A stretch of DNA of 64,000 nucleotides. Source: Thysanoteuthis rhombus (lineage: Eukaryota > Mollusca > Cephalopoda > Oegopsida > Thysanoteuthidae). The position numbers and the translations under genes are program-made. Below the pieces are notes generated by a model, which did no database searches, was not told where the DNA came from, and worked only from the letters and a program-made list of their open reading frames with translations. The stretch is from NCBI GenBank assembly GCA_963457665.1, contig OY735209.1, positions 4,209,081-4,273,080 of the forward strand, in the 5' to 3' direction. Shown here piece after piece: positions 51,356 through 60,388 of the stretch; positions within the stretch are counted from its first letter, which is position 1; every line of letters starts with the position of its first letter.

Positions 51356-53587
51356 CTATTGGCGTTGCCCTCCTGACGCGAACATTGCCGGTGATAGCAC
51401 ACCGACAGCGGGTCCCATAGGATCTGTGCCCATCTCAGTCTTGATGGAGCACTCCAGGGACACGCCGCCGACGTGCCTGGGGAACGTTAATTTAACTGCC
51501 CTATAAAGGGAGGGGTGCATGAAAACAGGGACCCTCCCTGAGCAAAAGTTTTTCAGTTTGTGGAGGTCTGGATGATGCCAGACAGCCAGCGGTGATGACA
51601 TTTTGAATGCTGAATTTGCTTCTTTTATCATGTCCCACACCTGCCGTGAGGTGTCACCGACCCGGACCACAGTCAATAGTTTCTTCAGCCCTGGGAACAA
51701 GGTAGGGTCCTCCACATCACGTCTTCCGGGTTCGACGAACCGGAAATTGTGGAGGACCTTTAAATCCCTCAGGGCCTGCTGCTGTAATTTTGTTTTGTCC
51801 AGAATGTCCGGGTCGACACGGCAGATGTGGACCCCTCTCTTGTGCCTGATTTTTTTCTCTTTTTTTGTCGTTGGTTCGCCGGTATCGCCCCCGGCTGGGC
51901 TTCTCGGCCTCTTTTGTGAGGCCGATTGTGTGGGTGACATGGGTGTTGTTGTTGTTGCTGCTGTTGTTGCTGGTGATGTTGGAGTTAGTTTGGAGGTTGG
52001 TGTGGCTGCTGGTGTTGTTTTAGGGGAAGGTTTTGGTGTGGCTGCTGGTGTTGTTGTTGTAGTGGGAGGAATCATAATCAACGGTGGAGGCGGCGGCGGA
52101 GGTAGCGGTGATGTGGGCGGTAATGGTGGTGTAGGGGATGGTATTTGTTTTTCAGGAGTTTTCAGGGGGATAGATTTTTTTTTCAATACAGTTAATTTTG
52201 ATTTTTCGGGAGGTGAAGTTTTTGTTGGAGGACTTTGCAATGTTTTCGGGGAGGGCGGAGGGGTAACCCTCCCTGCTGGCTGCCTGGACTTTAGTTGTTG
52301 TAGTAGTGCCGCCGCCTTTTCTTTCCCTACTCGTCCCGGACTAGCATAACCCCCCACTCTAGCCCGTTCCGCATAAGACTGCGGGGTCTCTCCTTGGGGA
52401 CTGTCGGTGTCGGTTCGCTTTGGGATATGTGGCAACAGGGGTGCTTCTATTTGGGCCTTCTTCCTACTACGACCTACTACCTGCCACTCCCCCTCCGTCT
52501 TCTCTTTTTGTGCCACCACCTTTGGTGACGGAGACGACGGTTTAGGTGAGGGGAGACTTTTACCTCTCCCGGCATCTGACTGGATTCCTCCAGTCATGGC
52601 AGTAGGCGAGACTACGGGAGCCTCCTTTTGGGCGGTCACAGAAACTGAGTGGGAAGGGTCTTGCGTCAGGCTGGACGGTTTCTTTTTGCAGATAGCGGCG
52701 AGGTGACCGGCCTCCCCGCATATCCAGCAGACTGGCCTCCTACCTTTTACGATAAGAGGCAGTCGCCTCCGACCACCTATGTCCAAATAGTTGGGAATGG
52801 CCAGGAACGCCTTCCTGTCGATCATAAGATCAAAACGCCACTCCCCACGCATCGCCTCGGAGTCAACCGAGACAATTTCTCCGTATTTCAGGAGAAAAGC
52901 CCCGATATGTTCCCCGAGTACGAAGCTGGGCACCTCATGTGCTATTACCCGGGTCCTTCTCCGGCCGAGATACTCAACACGAATGTAATGCTCCTTCGTT
53001 TGGAGCTCTCGGCGCAGGAGATCTGAACAGTCCTGTTCAGTGGGCAATAGTACGTCCCACATCGCAAAGCCATCGCCTTTTACGACTTGTTTGGCTTTGA
53101 TTCCTAAGCTAGCCAGTGCTTTCAACACTATGTCTTTGTTTGATCGGACAATTCGGTTTGACTTCTTGTCGACCAAAAAGACGGACACCATTTTTTTCTC
53201 AATGTCTTTCAATTCGACCAAGTCCACCAGTAAGCCGTCCTCTTTTACAAGGTGACTGTATGTCTGGCAACGCTTGACGAATTCCGCCACATTGACTGTA
53301 TTTATTACGGGAGGGGATGACCAAACGTTAGGAGAGTCCCCACTTGTCTTTTCTTGTTGTTGTTGTTGTCCCGCCGGAATCGGCGAGTCTGTATTTTCCC
53401 CCCTCCCTTCATGGACGGGGGATTTTTTCATGTCTGAATTCTTTTCACTTGTACTGTTTGTCTGTGTTGTAGACATTTTTTCTTGTTTTTTTTTGTTTTT
53501 TTTCCCTATTTTAGGGGGTGTGGATGTGCCCCCGCCCTCCCCCTTATCGGGGGAAGCAAACAAGGCCCTCCTGGCCTCGTCGGCCAT
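51356..53587 (-). CDS. LINE ORF1, RNA-binding gag-like protein, B type (unit 5)
   Basis: 743 residues, one Thr shorter than A copies in the poly-Thr part of the linker. B-specific changes include KPSSPSPK, RSRKKAQ, HIPKRTD and GRVGKEK around residues 370-450. Knuckle CWICGEAGHLAAIC, polyproline run and C-terminal domain are intact. The tail is of the ECSIKTEMG type, as in units 3-4. The frame hardly extends upstream of MADEARRALF here, which supports that start. Confidence 0.93.
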   Translation of the reverse strand: MADEARRALFASPDKGEGGGTSTPPKIGKKNKKKQEKMSTTQTNSTSEKNSDMKKSPVHEGRGENTDSPIPAGQQQQQEKTSGDSPNVWSSPPVINTVNVAEFVKRCQTYSHLVKEDGLLVDLVELKDIEKKMVSVFLVDKKSNRIVRSNKDIVLKALASLGIKAKQVVKGDGFAMWDVLLPTEQDCSDLLRRELQTKEHYIRVEYLGRRRTRVIAHEVPSFVLGEHIGAFLLKYGEIVSVDSEAMRGEWRFDLMIDRKAFLAIPNYLDIGGRRRLPLIVKGRRPVCWICGEAGHLAAICKKKPSSLTQDPSHSVSVTAQKEAPVVSPTAMTGGIQSDAGRGKSLPSPKPSSPSPKVVAQKEKTEGEWQVVGRSRKKAQIEAPLLPHIPKRTDTDSPQGETPQSYAERARVGGYASPGRVGKEKAAALLQQLKSRQPAGRVTPPPSPKTLQSPPTKTSPPEKSKLTVLKKKSIPLKTPEKQIPSPTPPLPPTSPLPPPPPPPLIMIPPTTTTTPAATPKPSPKTTPAATPTSKLTPTSPATTAATTTTPMSPTQSASQKRPRSPAGGDTGEPTTKKEKKIRHKRGVHICRVDPDILDKTKLQQQALRDLKVLHNFRFVEPGRRDVEDPTLFPGLKKLLTVVRVGDTSRQVWDMIKEANSAFKMSSPLAVWHHPDLHKLKNFCSGRVPVFMHPSLYRAVKLTFPRHVGGVSLECSIKTEMGTDPMGPAVGVLSPAMFASGGQRQ

Positions 53588-53777
53588 GAAGGGAAACGAA
53601 AAAATACAAAAATCGAGACAACAACAAAAAATGGGACTTATCTTGTAGGACTAGAGTTTCGGGGGGGTTCGACTAGTCCGGAATCCGTTCAAAATGTACT
53701 GAACAGTAGCAGCAACCTCGTCTGAAAATAAACAATAAAAGTTCGTAAGAGCAACAAAAAAACACGTCAAATCTTGT
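53588..53777 (-). promoter_or_regulatory. LINE 5' UTR, subfamily B type (unit 5)
   Basis: 190 bp. The ~98 bases next to ORF1 are alignable with subfamily A (ACTAGTCCG and flanks). The outer ~92 bases (53686-53777) are unrelated to the A leader. On the minus strand TTTATTTTCAG|ACG resembles a splice acceptor. No promoter motif is recognised. Confidence 0.55.
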
Positions 53778-53798
53778 TTCCTTCAAGATGCAAAACAC
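53778..53798. repeat. 21-bp target-derived repeat between units 5 and 6
   Basis: Exact copy of host bases 47179-47199. Outside these bases the sequence switches to the unit 5 leader on one side and the unit 6 3' end (ATATC) on the other, so it behaves as a target-site duplication. Confidence 0.87.
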
Positions 53799-54486
53799 GA
53801 TATTTATTCTCAAAAAATGAGAAATCTGACATGTAGTCGGAGGGGGGATGGGGTATAAGGGCTGGTCAACTCTATTCCTAATCTTTTCTTAGCTAGTCTC
53901 ATGCACTGACCCAATCTCACTATATACATCCATTCACCAAAACAACACATTTTTCCTGGTCTCTCATACTGCATTTACCATAACATCAGATTCTCTCTAT
54001 GATGGAAAACTACTCTAAACCCATATTTACAATTTTGTGTGTGGGGGGGGGGGAATAAAATTATGATGAATATTTACAAATAAAAATGAACCCCAATGAT
54101 TGATATATATTTACAAAAAAAAAAAAAAAAAAAAAAAAAAAGCGAAAACGAAATTAGTATGTGACCCCCCCCTACAAAAGACTTAACATGGCAGAACAGT
54201 AAGTTAACCAGACGAAAAGATGGATGTCGAGACAGAGGAGAAAAAAAAAAAAAAAAAAAATCCTCTCAAACATCCTCTGGGAAACTTTACCTTCTGTCAT
54301 CTAGAGGGGGAGGGGATGGGAATCGAAAAAAGTGGAGGACAGAAAAAAAAAAGGGGGCCGATGATCATTCTCTCCCTAGCTAAGAAACTGTTGGCTAACA
54401 GAAAAAGAAAATCTAATCTATCCTAACCTGGGCTGGGTTAGCACGTTCGTGTCAGGACTGCAAAATCCTTACTGACCAATAGACTT

Positions 54487-57400
54487 TCAAAAAAACCACT
54501 CTAATTCAGCACCTTTCACTCGACACAGTCGGGCAACTCTCACCCACCTTCCGTTGAATTCCGACCAAGGGAGCCTCTCCCTCTCGACCCTGATTTTGAC
54601 TTTGAGCTGGTGCCCAAAGAACGCAATCAGTTGTTCGGGAGTGAAATGCTCTCCTTCGTGGAACCCCTTCTGACGCGTCGTCCAAATCACCATTCGCATC
54701 ACGCCAAGTAAGCACATTAGCACTATATGTGCGTCCTTCTCCAACGATGGGAACACATTGCTGCAGACAGCACTGGCATCCAAGGCAAAAAACCGTGCCC
54801 CGACGATGCGAACCATGTGGCCTTCAACCAGCTTGCACAGCGGATGCACCACGCTGCAGTGGAAGAAGGCGTGCTCAATAGACTCCTCCATTCCACCACA
54901 GCGCATGCACTCTGGTGAAACTACCAGACCCGCTGCAAAAAGCCGTTTGCCGACCCAGAGAGCATTCCGTATGACTAGCCAGGTGAGGGACGCCTCGTTG
55001 TTATTGAGGCACCTCAGTCCGGGCGTCCAAGGCCAGATTGAGCGACTCTCCGCCCTCGTTAAACCGAGCCCCTCGATCATTTCGTCTCGAACGGACCCCC
55101 TCACTATTACCCGATATAATGCCCTCCTCGACAACGACTGGGTGTCGTTGAGGCATTCCTTCACCCGAGAAAAAACTCGGAGAGCGTGTCGGCATTCTCG
55201 ATAGAAAGAGCATTCCGCCCGGGGTCTACGGCGGGCCTCACCCCCGTCGTCGGAACGCACGTTTCTTAAGGCTGGGAAAGCCTTCCTGGCGTCTTCTTTC
55301 CAGAATTCGCCGTTCTGCTCTTCTTGCGTACACATCCGACCTAAGAAAGTCAAGCGTAGGGTATGTTGCCGAGCTTCGATGTTCGGCATTCCTAGGCCGC
55401 CTTCCGCAGGTTGGAGCTGACAGATCTTGCGAGATACCATGGGGTGCCTGTGACCCCATAGGAGTCGAAACATGGCACCTTCCAACTTTAGTTGGTCGGT
55501 ACACGGAAGAGGGAGCACTGAAAGTCGGTAAAGGATAAGGGGGTAGATGTGAGAGACGCACACCTCGGCCCTACCCTTGAAGGAGAGCTTCCTCCGAGTC
55601 CACAGATTAACTGCTTTCTCTACCTTTTCCAGTACGCCCGACCAATTTTTCTCCAACTGGAGGTCGGGACCGAACCAGACGCCGAGTATCTTGCACGGCC
55701 CTTCCGTCCAGGCAAAGGGACCAGGGAGAGAGCGCCCTCTCCACGAGTCCAGCAACAAGCCCTCAGACTTGTCGCAGTTGGCTTTGGCCCCTGTCACCGT
55801 CTCATACCTTTGGATCTCTACGCTGATTTCCCTGATCTCGGCACTGCTCGTTACAAGCAAGGTTATGTCATCAACGTAGGCGGTATACTTGACTGGCGTG
55901 TGACCACCAGGCAAGGTTAGCCCGCGTAGGACCGGATTCGCCTTTACTTTGCGCAGGAAAGGTTCCAGCGCAAGAATGTACAGCATCGGCGAAAGTGGAC
56001 AACCTTGACGAACTGATCTGGACAACTGAAAGGCTTTCGACCTCACTCCATTCACCTCCACCACCGAGCTGGGGGATGCATACAAGAGACGAATCCAGGA
56101 GCGAAAGATCACACCGAAGCCAGACGCGGACAAGACGGACTCGAGAAAACGATGGTCGACCCTATCGAATGCTTTGGACTGATCTAACTTGATCAGCGCG
56201 GCTCCATTGTCGACTTTCTCAATGATCGTGCGCACCGTGTGCAGATTATCTTGGATAGTCCGACCCTTTACAGAGCAAGTCTGCTCGGGGCCAATCAGAC
56301 TCTCCAGCACAGTCTGCAGCCGGTTTGCGAGGACCTTGGCCAAAATCTTCAACTCTGTATTGAGCAGAGTTATGGGCCTGAAGTTATCTACCCCGTCCCC
56401 TCCATCTTTGTCCTTGCATAGCAATTTCACCACCCCTCTGGTAAAGCGGCTGGGAATGCCCCCCTGCTTTAGCCAGTGGTTAAAGATCAATGCCAGCAAG
56501 TGAACGAAAATGGGCGACAGCCTCAAATACACTTCGTAAGGCAAACCATCGATCCCCGGTGTCTTCTCCTTCTCGATGCTCTTTAACGCTTCCCGGATTT
56601 CATCCTCTGATATGGGCCCCTCGCACCCAGCTGCTTCAGTCGCCTCAAGGCGAGGAAAGTCAGCTAAATAGGCGTCGAACTGAGCCGAATTCAGTCTAGC
56701 TTCCCTGGTGAATAGTTCCTGGAAGTTGGCACGAAACACCTCACAGATACCTTCGTTTGTGGTCACAAGACGTCCGTCCGGCGATGTGACGCTGGAGATA
56801 TGCCGACTAGACGCACTCCTAATTTCTTCTAGCCTCAGCTCATCGGCCATATTCGTTGCCTCGGGGGACATTCTCTTTAATCTAGCTCTAACTACTAGAG
56901 CTTGATCCTTCTTGGCATGCAAGGAGGCCAACTCTGCCTTAGCTATCTTAACCTGGCTAGAGTCCCCTCCCTCCACCGCCCGCTCGATCCGATCTTCTAG
57001 TGCCTTTTGTGCCGCTAGTCTCACTAGGTTGAGTCGCCTACTGTAATCGGCAGCAAAAGACCTAATTTTGTTTTTGAGGTTCCCCCAGAATTTATTTCCC
57101 AGGATAGCCCCCGTCAGTTCCCGCTGGATTAGTGATGTTAGCTGGTCCCGAAAATCCTCCATATCCACGAGGGATGTGTTGAATTTCCAGTAACCAGACT
57201 TGAAGGGCTTAGCTATACCTAAATTCATTCGGGCCCTTACTAATCTATGGTCCGAAAAGGGGACGCTATGGAAACTTGGACATTCCAAAAACTTATGGTC
57301 GACTCTTCTAGCTAAGACCCGATCGATGTAACTGGAATGTTGCACCGAACTCGGATCGCCACTATTAGTCCAAGTCCATACTACTTGGCGGGGGTGTTCG

Positions 57401-57936
57401 TTTCGGAATTTATCCACCAGGTCAAGCCTGTTGATCAAATCCCGAAACGGAATCACGTCGCCGTGGTTAGTTCCCCTATTTACCCCTCGGTCTATATCGG
57501 GATCAAGGACGGCATTCCAATCACCCGCTAACACTAGCCGTCTCGACGGAACTACGAACTGATCGATCTGCCGAAAGAAGTTGATTCGCTCACCCTGGCC
57601 GTTGGGCGCATAAACCCCAATCAAACGAAAAGCCTCCCCTCTTATGGTAACATCAACGACGCACAATCTGCCCGCCGGGTCTGCATACACAAGGGAACAC
57701 ATCGCATTCAAAGAATGGCTTATTAGCCAAGAGACACCTCTGGAGTGGCTATCAAAGTATGCTGAAAAGAGACGAAAGTCTCGAGACAGCACACTCTCAT
57801 TGTCGCTCGAAATAAAGTGTGTCTCCTGTATACAACAAACACTCACGTCGAGGTGCCGGAGGAGACGACAGAGTCTAGCTCTTTTCGACTCGTTCCGGTA
57901 ACCACGACCATTCAAACTTGCTAAATAGAGAGCCAT
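54487..57936 (-). CDS. LINE ORF2, endonuclease-reverse transcriptase, B type (unit 6)
   Basis: 1149 residues, intact, with the B-type endonuclease residues of unit 5. Differences from unit 5 are V706 (the common state) and D722 in ANCDKSEG (G in units 2-5). D722 is shared with unit 7, which orders the copies: 6 and 7 share it and 5 does not. It lies ~32 residues after the YVDD motif and is not catalytic. Confidence 0.95.
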   Translation of the reverse strand: MALYLASLNGRGYRNESKRARLCRLLRHLDVSVCCIQETHFISSDNESVLSRDFRLFSAYFDSHSRGVSWLISHSLNAMCSLVYADPAGRLCVVDVTIRGEAFRLIGVYAPNGQGERINFFRQIDQFVVPSRRLVLAGDWNAVLDPDIDRGVNRGTNHGDVIPFRDLINRLDLVDKFRNEHPRQVVWTWTNSGDPSSVQHSSYIDRVLARRVDHKFLECPSFHSVPFSDHRLVRARMNLGIAKPFKSGYWKFNTSLVDMEDFRDQLTSLIQRELTGAILGNKFWGNLKNKIRSFAADYSRRLNLVRLAAQKALEDRIERAVEGGDSSQVKIAKAELASLHAKKDQALVVRARLKRMSPEATNMADELRLEEIRSASSRHISSVTSPDGRLVTTNEGICEVFRANFQELFTREARLNSAQFDAYLADFPRLEATEAAGCEGPISEDEIREALKSIEKEKTPGIDGLPYEVYLRLSPIFVHLLALIFNHWLKQGGIPSRFTRGVVKLLCKDKDGGDGVDNFRPITLLNTELKILAKVLANRLQTVLESLIGPEQTCSVKGRTIQDNLHTVRTIIEKVDNGAALIKLDQSKAFDRVDHRFLESVLSASGFGVIFRSWIRLLYASPSSVVEVNGVRSKAFQLSRSVRQGCPLSPMLYILALEPFLRKVKANPVLRGLTLPGGHTPVKYTAYVDDITLLVTSSAEIREISVEIQRYETVTGAKANCDKSEGLLLDSWRGRSLPGPFAWTEGPCKILGVWFGPDLQLEKNWSGVLEKVEKAVNLWTRRKLSFKGRAEVCVSHIYPLILYRLSVLPLPCTDQLKLEGAMFRLLWGHRHPMVSRKICQLQPAEGGLGMPNIEARQHTLRLTFLGRMCTQEEQNGEFWKEDARKAFPALRNVRSDDGGEARRRPRAECSFYRECRHALRVFSRVKECLNDTQSLSRRALYRVIVRGSVRDEMIEGLGLTRAESRSIWPWTPGLRCLNNNEASLTWLVIRNALWVGKRLFAAGLVVSPECMRCGGMEESIEHAFFHCSVVHPLCKLVEGHMVRIVGARFFALDASAVCSNVFPSLEKDAHIVLMCLLGVMRMVIWTTRQKGFHEGEHFTPEQLIAFFGHQLKVKIRVERERLPWSEFNGRWVRVARLCRVKGAELEWFF

Positions 57937-57945
57937 CTTGTTGAT

Positions 57946-60177
57946 CTATTGGCGTTGCCCTCCTGACGCGAACATTGCCGGTGATAGCACACCGACAGCG
58001 GGTCCCATAGGATCTGTGCCCATCTCAGTCTTGATGGAGCACTCCAGGGACACGCCGCCGACGTGCCTGGGGAACGTTAATTTAACTGCCCTATAAAGGG
58101 AGGGGTGCATGAAAACAGGGACCCTCCCTGAGCAAAAGTTTTTCAGTTTGTGGAGGTCTGGATGATGCCAGACAGCCAGCGGTGATGACATTTTGAATGC
58201 TGAATTTGCTTCTTTTATCATGTCCCACACCTGCCGTGAGGTGTCACCGACCCGGACCACAGTCAATAGTTTCTTCAGCCCTGGGAACAAGGTAGGGTCC
58301 TCCACATCACGTCTTCCGGGTTCGACGAACCGGAAATTGTGGAGGACCTTTAAATCCCTCAGGGCCTGCTGCTGTAATTTTGTTTTGTCCAGAATGTCCG
58401 GGTCGACACGGCAGATGTGGACCCCTCTCTTGTGCCTGATTTTTTTCTCTTTTTTTGTCGTTGGTTCGCCGGTATCGCCCCCGGCTGGGCTTCTCGGCCT
58501 CTTTTGTGAGGCCGATTGTGTGGGTGACATGGGTGTTGTTGTTGTTGCTGCTGTTGTTGCTGGTGATGTTGGAGTTAGTTTGGAGGTTGGTGTGGCTGCT
58601 GGTGTTGTTTTAGGGGAAGGTTTTGGTGTGGCTGCTGGTGTTGTTGTTGTAGTGGGAGGAATCATAATCAACGGTGGAGGCGGCGGCGGAGGTAGCGGTG
58701 ATGTGGGCGGTAATGGTGGTGTAGGGGATGGTATTTGTTTTTCAGGAGTTTTCAGGGGGATAGATTTTTTTTTCAATACAGTTAATTTTGATTTTTCGGG
58801 AGGTGAAGTTTTTGTTGGAGGACTTTGCAATGTTTTCGGGGAGGGCGGAGGGGTAACCCTCCCTGCTGGCTGCCTGGACTTTAGTTGTTGTAGTAGTGCC
58901 GCCGCCTTTTCTTTCCCTACTCGTCCCGGACTAGCATAACCCCCCACTCTAGCCCGTTCCGCATAAGACTGCGGGGTCTCTCCTTGGGGACTGTCGGTGT
59001 CGGTTCGCTTTGGGATATGTGGCAACAGGGGTGCTTCTATTTGGGCCTTCTTCCTACTACGACCTACTACCTGCCACTCCCCCTCCGTCTTCTCTTTTTG
59101 TGCCACCACCTTTGGTGACGGAGACGACGGTTTAGGTGAGGGGAGACTTTTACCTCTCCCGGCATCTGACTGGATTCCTCCAGTCATGGCAGTAGGCGAG
59201 ACTACGGGAGCCTCCTTTTGGGCGGTCACAGAAACTGAGTGGGAAGGGTCTTGCGTCAGGCTGGACGGTTTCTTTTTGCAGATAGCGGCGAGGTGACCGG
59301 CCTCCCCGCATATCCAGCAGACTGGCCTCCTACCTTTTACGATAAGAGGCAGTCGCCTCCGACCACCTATGTCCAAATAGTTGGGAATGGCCAGGAACGC
59401 CTTCCTGTCGATCATAAGATCAAAACGCCACTCCCCACGCATCGCCTCGGAGTCAACCGAGACAATTTCTCCGTATTTCAGGAGAAAAGCCCCGATATGT
59501 TCCCCGAGTACGAAGCTGGGCACCTCATGTGCTATTACCCGGGTCCTTCTCCGGCCGAGATACTCAACACGAATGTAATGCTCCTTCGTTTGGAGCTCTC
59601 GGCGCAGGAGATCTGAACAGTCCTGTTCAGTGGGCAATAGTACGTCCCACATCGCAAAGCCATCGCCTTTTACGACTTGTTTGGCTTTGATTCCTAAGCT
59701 AGCCAGTGCTTTCAACACTATGTCTTTGTTTGATCGGACAATTCGGTTTGACTTCTTGTCGACCAAAAAGACGGACACCATTTTTTTCTCAATGTCTTTC
59801 AATTCGACCAAGTCCACCAGTAAGCCGTCCTCTTTTACAAGGTGACTGTATGTCTGGCAACGCTTGACGAATTCCGCCACATTGACTGTATTTATTACGG
59901 GAGGGGATGACCAAACGTTAGGAGAGTCCCCACTTGTCTTTTCTTGTTGTTGTTGTTGTCCCGCCGGAATCGGCGAGTCTGTATTTTCCCCCCTCCCTTC
60001 ATGGACGGGGGATTTTTTCATGTCTGAATTCTTTTCACTTGTACTGTTTGTCTGTGTTGTAGACATTTTTTCTTGTTTTTTTTTGTTTTTTTTCCCTATT
60101 TTAGGGGGTGTGGATGTGCCCCCGCCCTCCCCCTTATCGGGGGAAGCAAACAAGGCCCTCCTGGCCTCGTCGGCCAT
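57946..60177 (-). CDS. LINE ORF1, RNA-binding gag-like protein, B type (unit 6)
   Basis: 743 residues, and I see no residue difference from the unit 5 ORF1, so the two copies are very young or homogenised. CCHC knuckle, Pro/Ser/Thr linker and C-terminal domain are intact. It ends CAA-TAG, followed by ATCAACAAG and the ORF2 ATG in the same frame. Confidence 0.93.
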   Translation of the reverse strand: MADEARRALFASPDKGEGGGTSTPPKIGKKNKKKQEKMSTTQTNSTSEKNSDMKKSPVHEGRGENTDSPIPAGQQQQQEKTSGDSPNVWSSPPVINTVNVAEFVKRCQTYSHLVKEDGLLVDLVELKDIEKKMVSVFLVDKKSNRIVRSNKDIVLKALASLGIKAKQVVKGDGFAMWDVLLPTEQDCSDLLRRELQTKEHYIRVEYLGRRRTRVIAHEVPSFVLGEHIGAFLLKYGEIVSVDSEAMRGEWRFDLMIDRKAFLAIPNYLDIGGRRRLPLIVKGRRPVCWICGEAGHLAAICKKKPSSLTQDPSHSVSVTAQKEAPVVSPTAMTGGIQSDAGRGKSLPSPKPSSPSPKVVAQKEKTEGEWQVVGRSRKKAQIEAPLLPHIPKRTDTDSPQGETPQSYAERARVGGYASPGRVGKEKAAALLQQLKSRQPAGRVTPPPSPKTLQSPPTKTSPPEKSKLTVLKKKSIPLKTPEKQIPSPTPPLPPTSPLPPPPPPPLIMIPPTTTTTPAATPKPSPKTTPAATPTSKLTPTSPATTAATTTTPMSPTQSASQKRPRSPAGGDTGEPTTKKEKKIRHKRGVHICRVDPDILDKTKLQQQALRDLKVLHNFRFVEPGRRDVEDPTLFPGLKKLLTVVRVGDTSRQVWDMIKEANSAFKMSSPLAVWHHPDLHKLKNFCSGRVPVFMHPSLYRAVKLTFPRHVGGVSLECSIKTEMGTDPMGPAVGVLSPAMFASGGQRQ

Positions 60178-60367
60178 GAAGGGAAACGAAAAAATACAAA
60201 AATCGAGACAACAACAAAAAATGGGACTTATCTTGTAGGACTAGAGTTTCGGGGGGGTTCGACTAGTCCGGAATCCGTTCAAAATGTACTGAACAGTAGC
60301 AGCAACCTCGTCTGAAAATAAACAATAAAAGTTCGTAAGAGCAACAAAAAAACACGTCAAATCCTGT

Positions 60368-60388
60368 TTCCTTCAAGATGCAAAACAC
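60368..60388. repeat. 21-bp target-derived repeat between units 6 and 7
   Basis: Third exact copy of the B-type target piece, between the 5' end of unit 6 and the 3' end of unit 7. Confidence 0.87.

Larger units (their letters stand above)
47200..53777 (-). mobile_element. LINE unit 5 (array B), complete, outermost 3' copy
   Basis: 6.58-kb copy with both ORFs intact. Its 3' end (AATAAATATCTA) joins the host target, and its 5' end abuts the 21-bp repeat. It belongs to subfamily B: spacer ATCAACAAG between the ORFs, a distinct outer 5' UTR, and about a dozen fixed ORF2 residue differences from array A. Confidence 0.95.
53799..60367 (-). mobile_element. LINE unit 6 (array B), complete
   Basis: 6.57-kb copy flanked on both sides by the 21-bp repeat. 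It is almost identical to unit 5 including the leader, with differences mainly in homopolymer lengths and a few ORF2 codons. The 3' end reads AATAAATATC, without the TA present in unit 5. Confidence 0.95.
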
